From the NCBI GenBank assembly GCA_963731205.1, contig CAVSUJ010000002.1, positions 868,001-932,000 of the forward strand: a stretch of 64,000 nt of DNA. The letters run 5' to 3'. This DNA is from DATAZK01 sp963731205 (GTDB taxonomy: Bacteria > Actinomycetota > Actinomycetes > Frankiales > Frankiaceae). Made by a program: the position numbers and the translations under genes. This document shows positions 15,691-24,260 of the stretch, in pieces. The stretch's first letter is position 1. Every line of letters starts with the position of its first letter. The notes beneath the pieces were generated by a model. It did no database searches and was not told the DNA's origin. It saw only the letters and a list, made by a program, of their open reading frames with translations.

Positions 15691-17628
15691 TTGACGTACT
15701 TCGTGACGGGATCGACCGGGTTTCTGGGCCGCTTCCTGCTCCAGCGGCTGCTGGCCCGGGAGCCGGCTGCACCGATCGCGCTGCTGGTGCGCGCGTCATC
15801 CCGCGAGCGGCTGGAAGGTCTTGTCGTAGGACTCGGCGGTACGGAGCGGGTGACGCTGTACGAGGGCGACCTCACGCAGCCGCGGCTGGGGCTCGGCGAC
15901 GACGACATCGCCGGCCTTCGCGGGAGCGTCGAGCACTTCTTCCACCTCGCCGCCGTTTACGACATGACAGCCGACGACGAGCGCAACCGCTCGGCCAACG
16001 TCGAGGGCACCCGCAACGCGGTGGAGCTCGCCAATGCGCTCGAGGTCGGTTGCCTGCACCACGTCAGCTCGATCGCGGTCGCGGGTGAGTACGACGGCTA
16101 CTTCCGCGAGGACATGTTCGACGAGGGCCAGCCGCTGCCGTCGTCGTATCACCGGACGAAATTCGAGTCCGAGCGGCTGGTGCGCAGCCGGGCCGAGGTG
16201 CCCTGGCGGGTCTACCGGCCGGCCATCGTCGTCGGGCACAGCACCACCGGCGAGATGGACAAGATCGACGGCCCGTACTACTTCTTCAAGCCGATCCAGA
16301 AGGTGCGTCACCTGCTGCCGGAATGGGTGCCGCTGGTCGGCCCGGAGATGGGCGACACCAATATCGTGCCGGTCGATTACGTCATCGCCGCCATGGACCA
16401 CATCGCCCATCAGCCGGGCCTGGACGGGCAGGCGTTCCACCTCACCAACCCGCGCCGGATGAGCTCCGGCGACGTGATCAACATCTTCGCGAAGGCCGGC
16501 CACGCGCCGCAGCTGGCGCTGCGCATCGACAAGCCGCTGCTCGACCTGCTCCCGAAGGGATTGCTTTCGGCGGCGATGAAACTCCCCGCGCTGCGCCAGA
16601 TCCGCCGCCAGGTGCTCAGCGACCTCGGAGTACCCGAGGAGGTCCTCGAACACATCGCGCTGGTGCCGCGCTTCGACACCCGCGACACCGAACGCGCCCT
16701 GGACGGCAGCGGGATTGCGGTGCCGGAGCTCGCCGACTACGCGCCGGCGCTCTGGGATTACTGGGAGCGTCACCTCGATCCCGATCTGCATCGCGACCGC
16801 ACGCTTTCGGGCGCCGTGCGTGGGCGCACCGTCGTCATCACGGGCGGTTCGAGCGGGATCGGAAAGGCGGCCGCGCTTCAGCTCGCCGCGGCCGGTGCGA
16901 TCCCGATCCTGGTCGCCCGCAGCGCCGACAAGCTCGAGGAGGCGCGGGCCGAGATCGTCGACGCGGGCGGGGAGGCGTACACGTACTCGGTCGACCTCTC
17001 GAGTGTCGACGCCATCGAGGAATTCGTCACCCGGCTGCTCGAGGACCACCCGCGCATCGACATGCTCGTGAACAACGCGGGCCGCTCGATCCGGCGCGGC
17101 GTGCTGCAGAGCCTCGACCGCTTCCATGACTACGAGCGCACGATGACGCTGAACTACTTCGGCACCATCAAGCTGATCACGTCATTGCTGCCGCACTGGA
17201 GAGAGACCGGCGGCGGCCACATCGTCAACGTCAGCAGCATCGGCGTCCAGACCAACCCGCCGCGCTTCGCCGCCTACGTCGCCTCGAAGTCGGCGCTGGA
17301 CGGATGGACGTCATGCGTCGCGAGTGAAGTGGTCAACCTTGGCATCACGTTCACCACCATCCACATGCCGCTGGTGCGCACGCCGATGATCGCCCCCACC
17401 AAGATCTACGACGCCTTCCCGACGATCACGCCTGAAGAGGCCGGCGGGATGATCTGCGACGCGCTGCGTGCCAAACCGAAGGAGATCAACACCCGCCTCG
17501 GTACCTTCGGTTCGGTGATGAAGGCCATTGCCCCCAAAGCGGTCGATCAGGTGCTCCACATGGCCTACCGCGTTTTCCCGGAATCGACTGCAGCCAAAGG
17601 GAAACCCGGTGCGCCGGCTGCGAAGTGA
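15691..17628 (+). CDS. Two-domain SDR fatty acyl-CoA reductase
   Basis: A 645-residue protein with two Rossmann modules. Residues 1-370 are an extended SDR (TGSTGFLGRFLLQRL at the start; YHRTKFESERLV gives the Tyr-x-x-x-Lys pair near 150). Residues about 375-645 are a classical SDR (VVITGGSSGIGKAAALQ; Tyr-Val-Ala-Ser-Lys in AAYVASKSALDGW). This plan matches the bacterial fatty acyl-CoA reductases of Marinobacter and mycobacteria (Rv3391-like), which reduce long-chain acyl-CoA to aldehyde or alcohol for wax synthesis. Two WS/DGAT genes at 36-39 kb could use such alcohols. TTG 15691 is preferred because GGGGAG lies seven bases upstream; GTG 15676 is possible. It has its own 107-base leader after the MFS gene. 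Confidence 0.87.
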   Translation: MTYFVTGSTGFLGRFLLQRLLAREPAAPIALLVRASSRERLEGLVVGLGGTERVTLYEGDLTQPRLGLGDDDIAGLRGSVEHFFHLAAVYDMTADDERNRSANVEGTRNAVELANALEVGCLHHVSSIAVAGEYDGYFREDMFDEGQPLPSSYHRTKFESERLVRSRAEVPWRVYRPAIVVGHSTTGEMDKIDGPYYFFKPIQKVRHLLPEWVPLVGPEMGDTNIVPVDYVIAAMDHIAHQPGLDGQAFHLTNPRRMSSGDVINIFAKAGHAPQLALRIDKPLLDLLPKGLLSAAMKLPALRQIRRQVLSDLGVPEEVLEHIALVPRFDTRDTERALDGSGIAVPELADYAPALWDYWERHLDPDLHRDRTLSGAVRGRTVVITGGSSGIGKAAALQLAAAGAIPILVARSADKLEEARAEIVDAGGEAYTYSVDLSSVDAIEEFVTRLLEDHPRIDMLVNNAGRSIRRGVLQSLDRFHDYERTMTLNYFGTIKLITSLLPHWRETGGGHIVNVSSIGVQTNPPRFAAYVASKSALDGWTSCVASEVVNLGITFTTIHMPLVRTPMIAPTKIYDAFPTITPEEAGGMICDALRAKPKEINTRLGTFGSVMKAIAPKAVDQVLHMAYRVFPESTAAKGKPGAPAAK

Positions 17629-17688
17629 CGGTGCCGACGGTGCATCCAACGAAGCCCTGATGATCGCCCACCTCTTGAAAGGAGTCCA

Positions 17689-18917
17689 TTGGTAGCCGGT
17701 GACCCGGCGTCACGTCCGAGGTCGGCAGGCTGCGTACGGTCCTGCTGCACCGGCCGGGCGACGAGCTGAAGCGGCTCACCCCGCGCAACAGCGTCGAACT
17801 GCTCTTCGACGGGATCCCCTGGCTCGAGCGGGCCCAGGAGGAGCACGACACCTTCGCCGGAGCGCTTCGCGACCGCGGGGTCGAGGTGCTCTACTTCTTC
17901 GAGCTGCTGATCTCTGCGTTGGAGGTGGCGCAGGCGCGGGCGGAGGTGCTCGCTGCGACGGTGGAACCGGCCCAGGTCGGGCCGGCGCTCGCACCCGTAC
18001 TTCGTGAGCATTTGCAGGCACTTTCGAGTGATCAGCTAGCGGAGGTGCTGACGGCCGGACTGTCCTATGAGGAGGTCACCGGGGCCAGCAAGGACAGCGC
18101 GCTGCGAAGCGGCGTGGTCGCCCGGCTCGCCCCGCCGCACAGCTTCATCATCCCGCCGCTGCCCAACCTGCTCTTCACCCGCGACAGCTCCGTGTGGCTC
18201 GATCAGCAGGTGGCGGTCACCAGCCCGTCCATGCCGGCGCGGCGGCGGGAAGCCTCGCTGGCGAAAGCGATCTACCGTCACGCGCCGCGCTTCGCCGGCA
18301 CCCCGCTGCTCTACGGAGACGTCTCCCCCGCGCACCCGGAGGCCTACCTCGAGGGCGGCGACGTCCTGCTCCTCGCGCCCGGCGTGGCCGCCATCGGGGT
18401 CGGCGAGCGCACGACTCCGGCCGGCGCCGAGACCCTCGCCGCTCGCGCGCTGGAGGCGGGTGTCGTCCGCGTGGTGCTCGCCGTGCCCGTCGAGCAGCGC
18501 CGCGCGACCATGCATCTGGACACCGTCTGCACGATGGTCGACACCGATGCCGTCGTCATGTACCCGCCGATTGCCCATACGTTGCAGGCATTTCCGGTCA
18601 CCGCCGCGGGCGTGGAAGGCCCGCGCCCGTTCCTGGCCGCCGCCGCCGAAGCGATGGGCATCGAGCAATTGCGCGTCATCGAGACCGGCCTGGATCCCGT
18701 CACCGCCGAACGCGAGCAATGGGACGACGGCAACAACACCCTCGCCATCGCCCCGCGCGTGGTGGTCGCGTACGAACGCAACGTCGAGACCAACGCCCGC
18801 CTCGAAGACGCCGGCATCGAGGTCGTGCGCATCCCCGGCTCGGAGCTCGGCTCCGGTCGCGGTGGTCCCCGCTGCATGAGCTGCCCCGTCGCCCGCGACG
18901 CACCAGGATCATCTTGA
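17689..18917 (+). pseudogene. arcA: Arginine deiminase with an N-terminal frame break
   Basis: Arginine deiminase converts arginine to citrulline and ammonia. The body from about 17715 is complete: SEVGRLRTVLLHRPGDEL, FTRDSSVW, EGGDVLLL, MHLDTVCTMVD, NNTLAIAPR and the catalytic cysteine in CMSCP near the end. In this frame there is a TGA at 17700 and no ATG, GTG or TTG before the conserved N-terminal helix. A good ribosome-binding site (AAAGGAG) with TTG 17689 sits in another frame, reading Val-Ala-Gly-Asp-Pro. Joining them needs a one-base change between about 17703 and 17715. The next in-frame GTG (17886) would remove about 60 essential residues. So the gene is either broken at its start or a base is missing. 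Confidence 0.85.
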
Positions 18918-20024
18918 AAGGCGGCGCAGGACTTTCGCGGCGCCGGGGCGGCGGACCTGGCGGCCGAAAGTGCTGCGGCCGTCGACGAGGCGGCGGAACA
19001 GGCCGAAGCCCGGGCCCGCGAGCAGGGCGTGGAAGAGCGCGGGCGAGCCGGAGAAGGCGGGCAGCAGCACCCGGCCGGCGGTGATCTCGGGTTCGAGGGT
19101 GCGTTCGACGGCAGGCGCGTAGTCCTCGAGCCGGCCGCGAGCGGCGGCCTCACCCGCAAGGCGCCCGGAGCGCAGCGCGAAAGAGATGCCCTCGCGGGTC
19201 CAGGGTTCGAGCAGGCCGGCGGCATCCCCGGCGACGAGCACCGCACCGCGCCGGAGCGGCGAGTCCGGAGTGCGTACGCGAGTGAGGTGTCCCGACTGCA
19301 CGAGCGGGGTGACGCCGGTGAGGCCGAGCCGTTCGAGCAGGCGCGCGTAGTACACACGCAGCTGCGCCGCCTGCTCACGCGCTCCGATGACGCCCACGGT
19401 GAGCACGTCCCCCTTGGGAAAAACCCAGCCGTACGAGCCGGAAACGGGTCCCCAGTCGAGCAGCACCGTCCGCGCCCAGCGCTCGTCGGGCGCCGGGAAC
19501 TCACCCTCCAGGCCGAGGTCGACCTGACCCGCGCGCACCCCGACATAGGACGCGAGCCGGCTGGCCGAACCATCGGCCGCGATCACCGCCCGCGCCTGCA
19601 CTCCCGCGCTGCCGCGGATCTGCAGGCTGACGCCTGACGAGCCCGGGTCGTCGTCGATCCCGGTGACGACCGCTCCGGTGCGCAGTTCGACGCCTTCGGC
19701 CACGGCCGCATCGGTGAGTGCGGCATCGAAATCCGCCCGATTGATCAGGCGGAACATGGGCGCGCCATCGGGTGCGCGGCGGCGGGTGGTCCATCGGCCG
19801 TCGAGCGTCAGCTCCAATCGCGTGGCACTCGCCCGCAGGAGCGGCGCCAGGTCGAGCTCGGCGACATCGGCCGAGACGCCGATCAGGCCGCCGCCGCACG
19901 TCTTGTACCGCGGCAGTTCCGCTCGCTCCAGCAGCAGGGTGCGGGCACCGCCGCGGGCAGCCGCGCGGGCCGCGCTGGCACCCGCCGGACCGGCCCCCAC
20001 AACCACGACGTCGTAGGAGCCCAC
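18909..20024 (-). CDS. Geranylgeranyl-reductase-family FAD oxidoreductase
   Basis: A 371-residue flavoprotein. It starts with the dinucleotide-binding motif VVVGAGPAGASAARAAARGG, has the family's KTCGGGLIG (substrate-site cysteine region) near residue 43 and the second FAD motif VLVAGDAAGLLEPWTREGIS near 275. Relatives hydrogenate isoprenoid chains such as menaquinone side chains, archaeal lipids or carotenoid/chlorophyll tails. In Actinomycetota a close group (MenJ-like) reduces one isoprene unit of menaquinone; that is a reasonable but unproven role here. The GTG start at 20024 lies 60 bases from the divergent amine-oxidase-like gene, and its end overlaps the arginine deiminase end by nine bases. 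Confidence 0.88.
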   Translation of the reverse strand: MGSYDVVVVGAGPAGASAARAAARGGARTLLLERAELPRYKTCGGGLIGVSADVAELDLAPLLRASATRLELTLDGRWTTRRRAPDGAPMFRLINRADFDAALTDAAVAEGVELRTGAVVTGIDDDPGSSGVSLQIRGSAGVQARAVIAADGSASRLASYVGVRAGQVDLGLEGEFPAPDERWARTVLLDWGPVSGSYGWVFPKGDVLTVGVIGAREQAAQLRVYYARLLERLGLTGVTPLVQSGHLTRVRTPDSPLRRGAVLVAGDAAGLLEPWTREGISFALRSGRLAGEAAARGRLEDYAPAVERTLEPEITAGRVLLPAFSGSPALFHALLAGPGFGLFRRLVDGRSTFGRQVRRPGAAKVLRRLSR

Positions 20025-20084
20025 GACCCCTTCCTACCAGCCGCCGGCAGCGCAACCGGGCGCGAGCAGGGCAGACTGCTGGCT

Positions 20085-21026
20085 GTGGGCAGGGTCATCG
20101 TCGTCGGAGCAGGCATCGCCGGCGTCACCTGCGCCCGCGAGCTGATCCAGGCCGGTCACGACGTCGAGGTGCGCGAGCGCGCGATGGCCGTCGGGGGCCG
20201 GATGGCGGCCCCGCGAATCGAGGGTCGACGCGTCGACATCGGCGCGTCGTACTTCACCGCCTCCGACCCGGACTTCGTGCTCCAGGTACAGGACTGGTGC
20301 GCCCGCGGTCTGGCCAGGCGCTGGACCGACCGCTTCCCGCAGCTGACCGACACCGGCCTGAAGGAGCTCGCCGCCGGTCCGTGGCGTTACGCGACGCCCG
20401 ATGGTCTGCGCAGCCTCGTCGCCGACCTCGCACCCGAGGCCACCCGGCTCGGCGAGCTGGTCGCTCGCGTTGATCCCGGGCCTGCAGTGGACGCAGACGC
20501 GGCGGACGCGGTCGTCCTGGCCATGCCGGATCCCCAGGCCGAACGCATCCTCGGGCCCGGGCTGCCAGAGGTCCGTTCGCGGGTCGAGCACCGCTCATGG
20601 GAGCCCGTGATCGCCCTCACCGCGACCTTCAACCGGCGTACCTGGGAGCCGTTCGACGGGGCGTTCATCAACGACCACCCGACGCTGCGCTGGGTCGCCG
20701 ACGACGGGCGCCGCCGCGGAGACGACGCCCCGGTGCTCGTCGCCCACTCGACCTCGACGTTCGCCGAAAGGTTCCTGGCCCAGCCCGCGGCGGCAGGTCC
20801 GGAGATGACAGACACGCTCGACCGGCTGCTCGCCTGCGGACAGCCGCGAACGGTCCACATCCACCGCTGGAGCTTCGCCCGGCCCACCGAGTCCCGCCAG
20901 GAGGACCACTTCTTCGGCGGTGAGCGCATCGGGCTCGCCGGCGACGGCTGGGGCGCGCCGCGCGTCGAGACGGCGTGGCTCTCGGGTCGCGCGCTGGGCC
21001 GGCGTATCGCCGCGGAACTGTCCTGA
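20085..21026 (+). CDS. Renalase-like FAD/NAD(P)-dependent oxidoreductase
   Basis: A 313-residue flavin amine-oxidase-fold protein. The N-terminus has VIVVGAGIAGVTCARELIQA followed by the GGRM FAD motif (about residues 37-40), and the C-terminus closes the FAD site with GLAGDGWGAPRVETAWLSG. The short length and the FxxRRxW-type middle resemble bacterial renalases, which oxidise isomeric dihydro-NAD(P), but protoporphyrinogen- or carotenoid-acting relatives cannot be excluded. It starts at GTG 20085. The methyltransferase follows nine bases later, so they are likely co-transcribed. Confidence 0.82.
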   Translation: MGRVIVVGAGIAGVTCARELIQAGHDVEVRERAMAVGGRMAAPRIEGRRVDIGASYFTASDPDFVLQVQDWCARGLARRWTDRFPQLTDTGLKELAAGPWRYATPDGLRSLVADLAPEATRLGELVARVDPGPAVDADAADAVVLAMPDPQAERILGPGLPEVRSRVEHRSWEPVIALTATFNRRTWEPFDGAFINDHPTLRWVADDGRRRGDDAPVLVAHSTSTFAERFLAQPAAAGPEMTDTLDRLLACGQPRTVHIHRWSFARPTESRQEDHFFGGERIGLAGDGWGAPRVETAWLSGRALGRRIAAELS

Positions 21027-21035
21027 CAGTCGCCA

Positions 21036-21674
21036 GTGAGCGCCGATCCCCATGACCATCCGGTCTTCGCCCGCCTCTACAACTGGCTGACGTGGGCCGG
21101 CGAGCTGACCACTGTCGGGCGCTGGCGTACCGAGGCCCTCCGAACGGCACAGGGACGGCTGCTCATCGTCGGTCTGGGCCCCGGCCACGACCTCGCCCAC
21201 CTGCCAAAGGCCGTGACCGAGGTCGTCGCGGTGGAACCCGCCGCAGCGATGCGCCGCATAGCCCGGCGCCGCCGGCGCACCAGACCGGTGCAATTGATCG
21301 CGGGCGTCGGAGAGCATCTGCCGCTCCCTGACGCGAGCGTCGACACCGTGCTCCTCGCGCTGGTGCTGTGCAGCGTCGACGACCCGATCGCGGTGCTTCG
21401 CGAGGTGGCCCGCGTGCTCCGGCCGGGCGGTGACGTCTGCGTCCTCGAGCACGTACGCGCCCGCGACGGCAGCGTGCTGGGTCGACTGCAGGACCGCCTG
21501 GCGCACCCCTGGGCCCGGATCGCCGGCGGATGCGAACCCCATCGCCGCACCCGCCTCGCCTTCGTCGCCGCCGGCTACGACACCACGCGGCTGGCCGACC
21601 GGACGTGCATCGTCAACGTGCCGCTGCTGGCACCGCATCTGATCGGCGTCGCCCACCCGCCCGCCGACGGCTGA
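21036..21674 (+). CDS. Class I SAM-dependent methyltransferase
   Basis: A 212-residue methyltransferase of the Methyltransf_11 type. Motif I is LLIVGLGPGHDLAHL near residue 42, the acidic end of strand 2 is VVAVEPAAAM, and the post-motif region is EHLPLPDASVDTVLLALVLC followed by VLREVARVLRPGGDVCVLEHV. It resembles small phospholipid/ubiquinone-type or thiol methyltransferases; the acceptor is unknown. Its last 62 bases overlap the convergent cytX reading frame. Translation starts at GTG 21036, immediately after the oxidoreductase. Confidence 0.87.
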   Translation: MSADPHDHPVFARLYNWLTWAGELTTVGRWRTEALRTAQGRLLIVGLGPGHDLAHLPKAVTEVVAVEPAAAMRRIARRRRRTRPVQLIAGVGEHLPLPDASVDTVLLALVLCSVDDPIAVLREVARVLRPGGDVCVLEHVRARDGSVLGRLQDRLAHPWARIAGGCEPHRRTRLAFVAAGYDTTRLADRTCIVNVPLLAPHLIGVAHPPADG

Positions 21675-22968
21675 CCAGGCCGACGAGCAACGCGCCGGCC
21701 GCCGAGACCAACAGCGAGACGAGTGTCGCGGACAGCCAGGAAGGCGGGGTCCAGGCCGGCCACAGCCCCTTCCACCACGACACCGCCCCCGGATTGACCA
21801 GCTGATAGGAGACGAATCCGGCGAGCCACGGCAGCGTCATCACCCAGCGGCCGCGGGCGGATTCCGACACGTCCCACAGCCCGCGCTGGAGCACGTAGTA
21901 CGAGACCGCGAAGACCCCGAACAGCGGCACGAAGACCGAGCCGATCAGGTAGAGGTAGCTCTCGTACTGGGTGAGGTCGATGAGCAGGCCCACGGCCGTC
22001 GCCCCGGCGCCGACCACGGCCGCCACGATCCGCCGGTCGAGACCCGGTATGAGGTTCTGCGCCGAGATCGCGGTCGAGTAGAGGTTGGCAAACGCCTCCT
22101 TCACCTCATCCAGCACCAGCACGAGAACGGCGACACCGGCGACGGGAACGGCCAGCAACGCCGACGCCGGATCGCTGCCCGGAAGCGCGGCGGCGAGCGC
22201 GAGCACCCCGAGCGAGAAGTAGATCGTGCACGTCGTCGCGAAGCCGGCGAAGGAGCCGAGGAACGCCGCGCGCGGGGTCTTGGAATGCCGCGAATAGTCC
22301 GCCGCCAGAGGGATCCACGAGACCGGCAGCGCGATCACCAGGTCGACGGCCGTACCGAATCCCGACCAGCCGCCATGCGTGAACGACGGCAGCGGCCGGC
22401 GCAGCACCTGGACGAAAAGGTAGAGCGTCGCGGCAAGTGCCAGCCAGACCGCGTACTTACGCAGCAGGCGAACGAAACCGAGCGGCCGCAGCGCCAGCAG
22501 CGTCGCGACGATGCCCGCCCCGACGAGGAAGACCCAGCGCAGCGAATGCGTCGTCAGGGCCGAGCCGAACTGGGCGATGACGAGCACCTCGACGGTGGTC
22601 CAGCCGATGCACTGGGCGATGTTGAGCGCCGTCGGGAGGTAGGAACCCCGCAGGCCGAACAGGCCGCGCATCAGGACCATCGCCGGCGCCCCCGTCTCGG
22701 CCCCGGCCCGGGCGGCGAGGCCCAGCAGCACCGAGCCCGCCACACTGCCGACGAGCACCGCCACGAGCGTCGCCAGGAGCGACATCTTCGGCAGGAAGGC
22801 TGCCGCGATCGGCAGCGTCAGGGTGATGCCGAGACTGCCCCACAGGCCCAGCTGATCGCCGAGGCCCAATGCTTTGGGGGCGCTCTCGTGAAGGGTCAGC
22901 CCGGCTTCGGGGGCGGGTTCGCGACGGCCCGGCTCGGCCCGCGGATCGATGACGGTGCTCGCACCCAT
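21613..22968 (-). CDS. cytX: CytX, hydroxymethylpyrimidine/NCS1-family permease
   Basis: A 451-residue NCS1 permease with about 12 membrane helices and the family's LGLGDQLGLWGSLGITLTLP opening. CytX-type NCS1 proteins are predicted to import the thiamine precursor HMP. The assignment is strongly supported by a TPP riboswitch directly upstream on the same strand, which only makes sense for thiamine-related genes. ATG 22968 lies about nine bases after the riboswitch. The last helix is followed by an Arg-rich tail that overlaps the end of the methyltransferase gene. No thiamine biosynthesis gene is nearby. Confidence 0.9.
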   Translation of the reverse strand: MGASTVIDPRAEPGRREPAPEAGLTLHESAPKALGLGDQLGLWGSLGITLTLPIAAAFLPKMSLLATLVAVLVGSVAGSVLLGLAARAGAETGAPAMVLMRGLFGLRGSYLPTALNIAQCIGWTTVEVLVIAQFGSALTTHSLRWVFLVGAGIVATLLALRPLGFVRLLRKYAVWLALAATLYLFVQVLRRPLPSFTHGGWSGFGTAVDLVIALPVSWIPLAADYSRHSKTPRAAFLGSFAGFATTCTIYFSLGVLALAAALPGSDPASALLAVPVAGVAVLVLVLDEVKEAFANLYSTAISAQNLIPGLDRRIVAAVVGAGATAVGLLIDLTQYESYLYLIGSVFVPLFGVFAVSYYVLQRGLWDVSESARGRWVMTLPWLAGFVSYQLVNPGAVSWWKGLWPAWTPPSWLSATLVSLLVSAAGALLVGLVSRRRAGGRRRSDAVPAAAR

Positions 22969-22976
22969 TTTGGCGA

Positions 22977-23087
22977 CACTCCCTACGCCGGCATGACCCG
23001 GTCAGGTTCGAGCGGTCAGCGACGCCTGCCGGAGCACGCTCCGGCCAATCGCTCTCTCAGCCCGGTCAGGCCCGGGCTCCCGCGGTA
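22977..23087 (-). promoter_or_regulatory. TPP riboswitch (THI element)
   Basis: Read on the minus strand, the leader of cytX carries the invariant TPP aptamer pieces in order: GCGGGAGCCCGGG, then GGGCTGAGAG (the CUGAGA box of the P2/P3 junction), a GC-rich P3a hairpin (CCGGAGCGTGCTCCGG), then AACCTGACCGGGTCATGCC, and finally GGCGTAGGGAG. These match the conserved ACCUGA...GGGU.AUGCC..CGUAGGGA half that binds pyrophosphate and the HMP ring. The 3' end falls about nine bases before the ATG and includes the only purine-rich stretch, so control is probably by hiding the ribosome-binding site when TPP is abundant. Confidence 0.96.
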
Positions 23088-23108
23088 CGTCGCCCAGCCT
23101 ATGGCGCG

Positions 23109-23966
23109 CTACTTCAGCAGTCGCGAGAGCCTTCGGTCGGCCAGTGGCTTGCCGCTCGTCTGGCAGGTGGCGCAGTACTGCAGGCTCTTGGTCGCGAAGG
23201 CCACTTCGCGGATCGTGTCGCCGCAGCGTGGACATGCCTGACCGGTGCGCCCGTGCACCGCGAGCCCCTGCTTCTTCTCCGCCTTCAGGCTCCCGGCGGC
23301 GAGCCCGTTGGCCCGCTCGGCAGCGTCGCGCAGAGTGGTGACGAGCGCGTCGTACAAACCCTGGATCTCCTCGGGCGTCAGGTTGGACGCGGGCTTGAAG
23401 GGCGACATGCGCGCCTGCCAGAGCACTTCGTCGGAGTACGCGTTGCCGACTCCGGCGAGCACCGACTGGTCGGTGAGGACGCCCTTCACCTGCTGACGCT
23501 TCGTGAGCAAACCGGCAAGTGTCGCGGGGGTGAATTCGGGGTCCAGCGGGTCGATCCCGAGACGCGAGATGCCCGGAACCTCCAGCGGATCCTTGACGAT
23601 GTAGACCGCCAGTCGCTTCTGGGTTCCGGCCTCGGTCAGGTCGAAGCCACTGCCGTCATCGAGGATCACCCGAAGGGCCAGCGGCCCCTTGCCCGGACGC
23701 GGCGGAGCAGCGGGTTGCTTCTCCTTCCACTGCAGCCAACCGGCCCGCGCGAGATGTGTGACCAGGTGCAGCCCGCTGACGTCGATGTCGAGGAACTTGC
23801 CGAAACGACGCACTCCCGTGACTTCCAGGCCGGCCAGTGACGAAGGCGGCGGGTCGTAGGTCTTCAGGGCGTTCAGGGCCACCGGCCAGACCATGGCGAT
23901 GGTGCGGCCAACGGCACGCTGCGTGAGGAACGCCGAAAGCGCTTCGACCTCGGGGAGCTCCGGCAT
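23109..23966 (-). CDS. Fpg/Nei-family DNA glycosylase
   Basis: A 285-residue base-excision repair enzyme. The mature N-terminus is Pro-Glu-Leu-Pro-Glu, with Pro2 the Schiff-base nucleophile and Glu3 the proton relay; Lys57 (RRFGKFLDI) is the conserved phosphate-binding lysine. The helix-two-turn-helix includes DQSVLAGVGNAYSDEVLW. A C-terminal four-cysteine zinc finger is present (CPRCGDTI ... YCATC). Members remove oxidised purines or pyrimidines and nick the AP site. The general MutM of Actinomycetota normally sits in the rnc-smc region, so this may be a second paralogue (Nei-like or Fpg2). Confidence 0.93.
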   Translation of the reverse strand: MPELPEVEALSAFLTQRAVGRTIAMVWPVALNALKTYDPPPSSLAGLEVTGVRRFGKFLDIDVSGLHLVTHLARAGWLQWKEKQPAAPPRPGKGPLALRVILDDGSGFDLTEAGTQKRLAVYIVKDPLEVPGISRLGIDPLDPEFTPATLAGLLTKRQQVKGVLTDQSVLAGVGNAYSDEVLWQARMSPFKPASNLTPEEIQGLYDALVTTLRDAAERANGLAAGSLKAEKKQGLAVHGRTGQACPRCGDTIREVAFATKSLQYCATCQTSGKPLADRRLSRLLK

Positions 23967-24111
23967 GATCCCATTCTGCGAAAAAAACTTTGTGAATTAG
24001 GTCCCACCCCCTGCGCGTAACCCGGACTGCGTCCGATACGTTCCCGAACACGTCAACAAGTTTCCGACCGAACGCCGAATCCTGTCCCCGGTCGGACACA
24101 CCCTTCGAACA

Positions 24112-24252
24112 CGTGACTGGGGCAGGAGCGGGGGACCCAACTTGGGGTCCGCGATCGTGGCGAACCTAGGGGTGAAGCCGACTACGCGTCCTGCGTAGCG
24201 GCCGGGCAGCCCAGCCCGAACCCGACAGCTCACCTCGCAGGCGAATGGGAAG
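24112..24252 (+). promoter_or_regulatory. ydaO/yuaA c-di-AMP riboswitch
   Basis: The leader of the NlpC/P60 gene contains the actinobacterial ydaO aptamer in the expected order: GCGGGGGACCCAAC, then TAGGGGTGAAGCCG, a hairpin with CTACGCG...CGTAG, CAGCCCGAACCCGACAGCTC, ACCTCGCAGGCGA, then GGAAGGA just before the GTG. This class binds cyclic di-AMP and in Actinomycetota usually shuts off peptidoglycan hydrolase and Rpf genes when c-di-AMP is high. The ends are approximate. It is the strongest regulatory call in this interval. Confidence 0.94.
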
Positions 24253-24260
24253 GAACGCTC

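Noticed and set aside
15796..17127. A 443-codon minus-strand frame
   Set aside because: It is antisense to the acyl-CoA reductase, with no recognisable domain or start signal.
13915..17628. A continuous 1237-codon frame joining the transporter N-terminus to the acyl-CoA reductase
   Set aside because: The middle 300 codons are Arg/Gly-rich nonsense, while the next frame over the same bases encodes the transporter C-terminus. It is an accident of a frameshift in GC-rich DNA.
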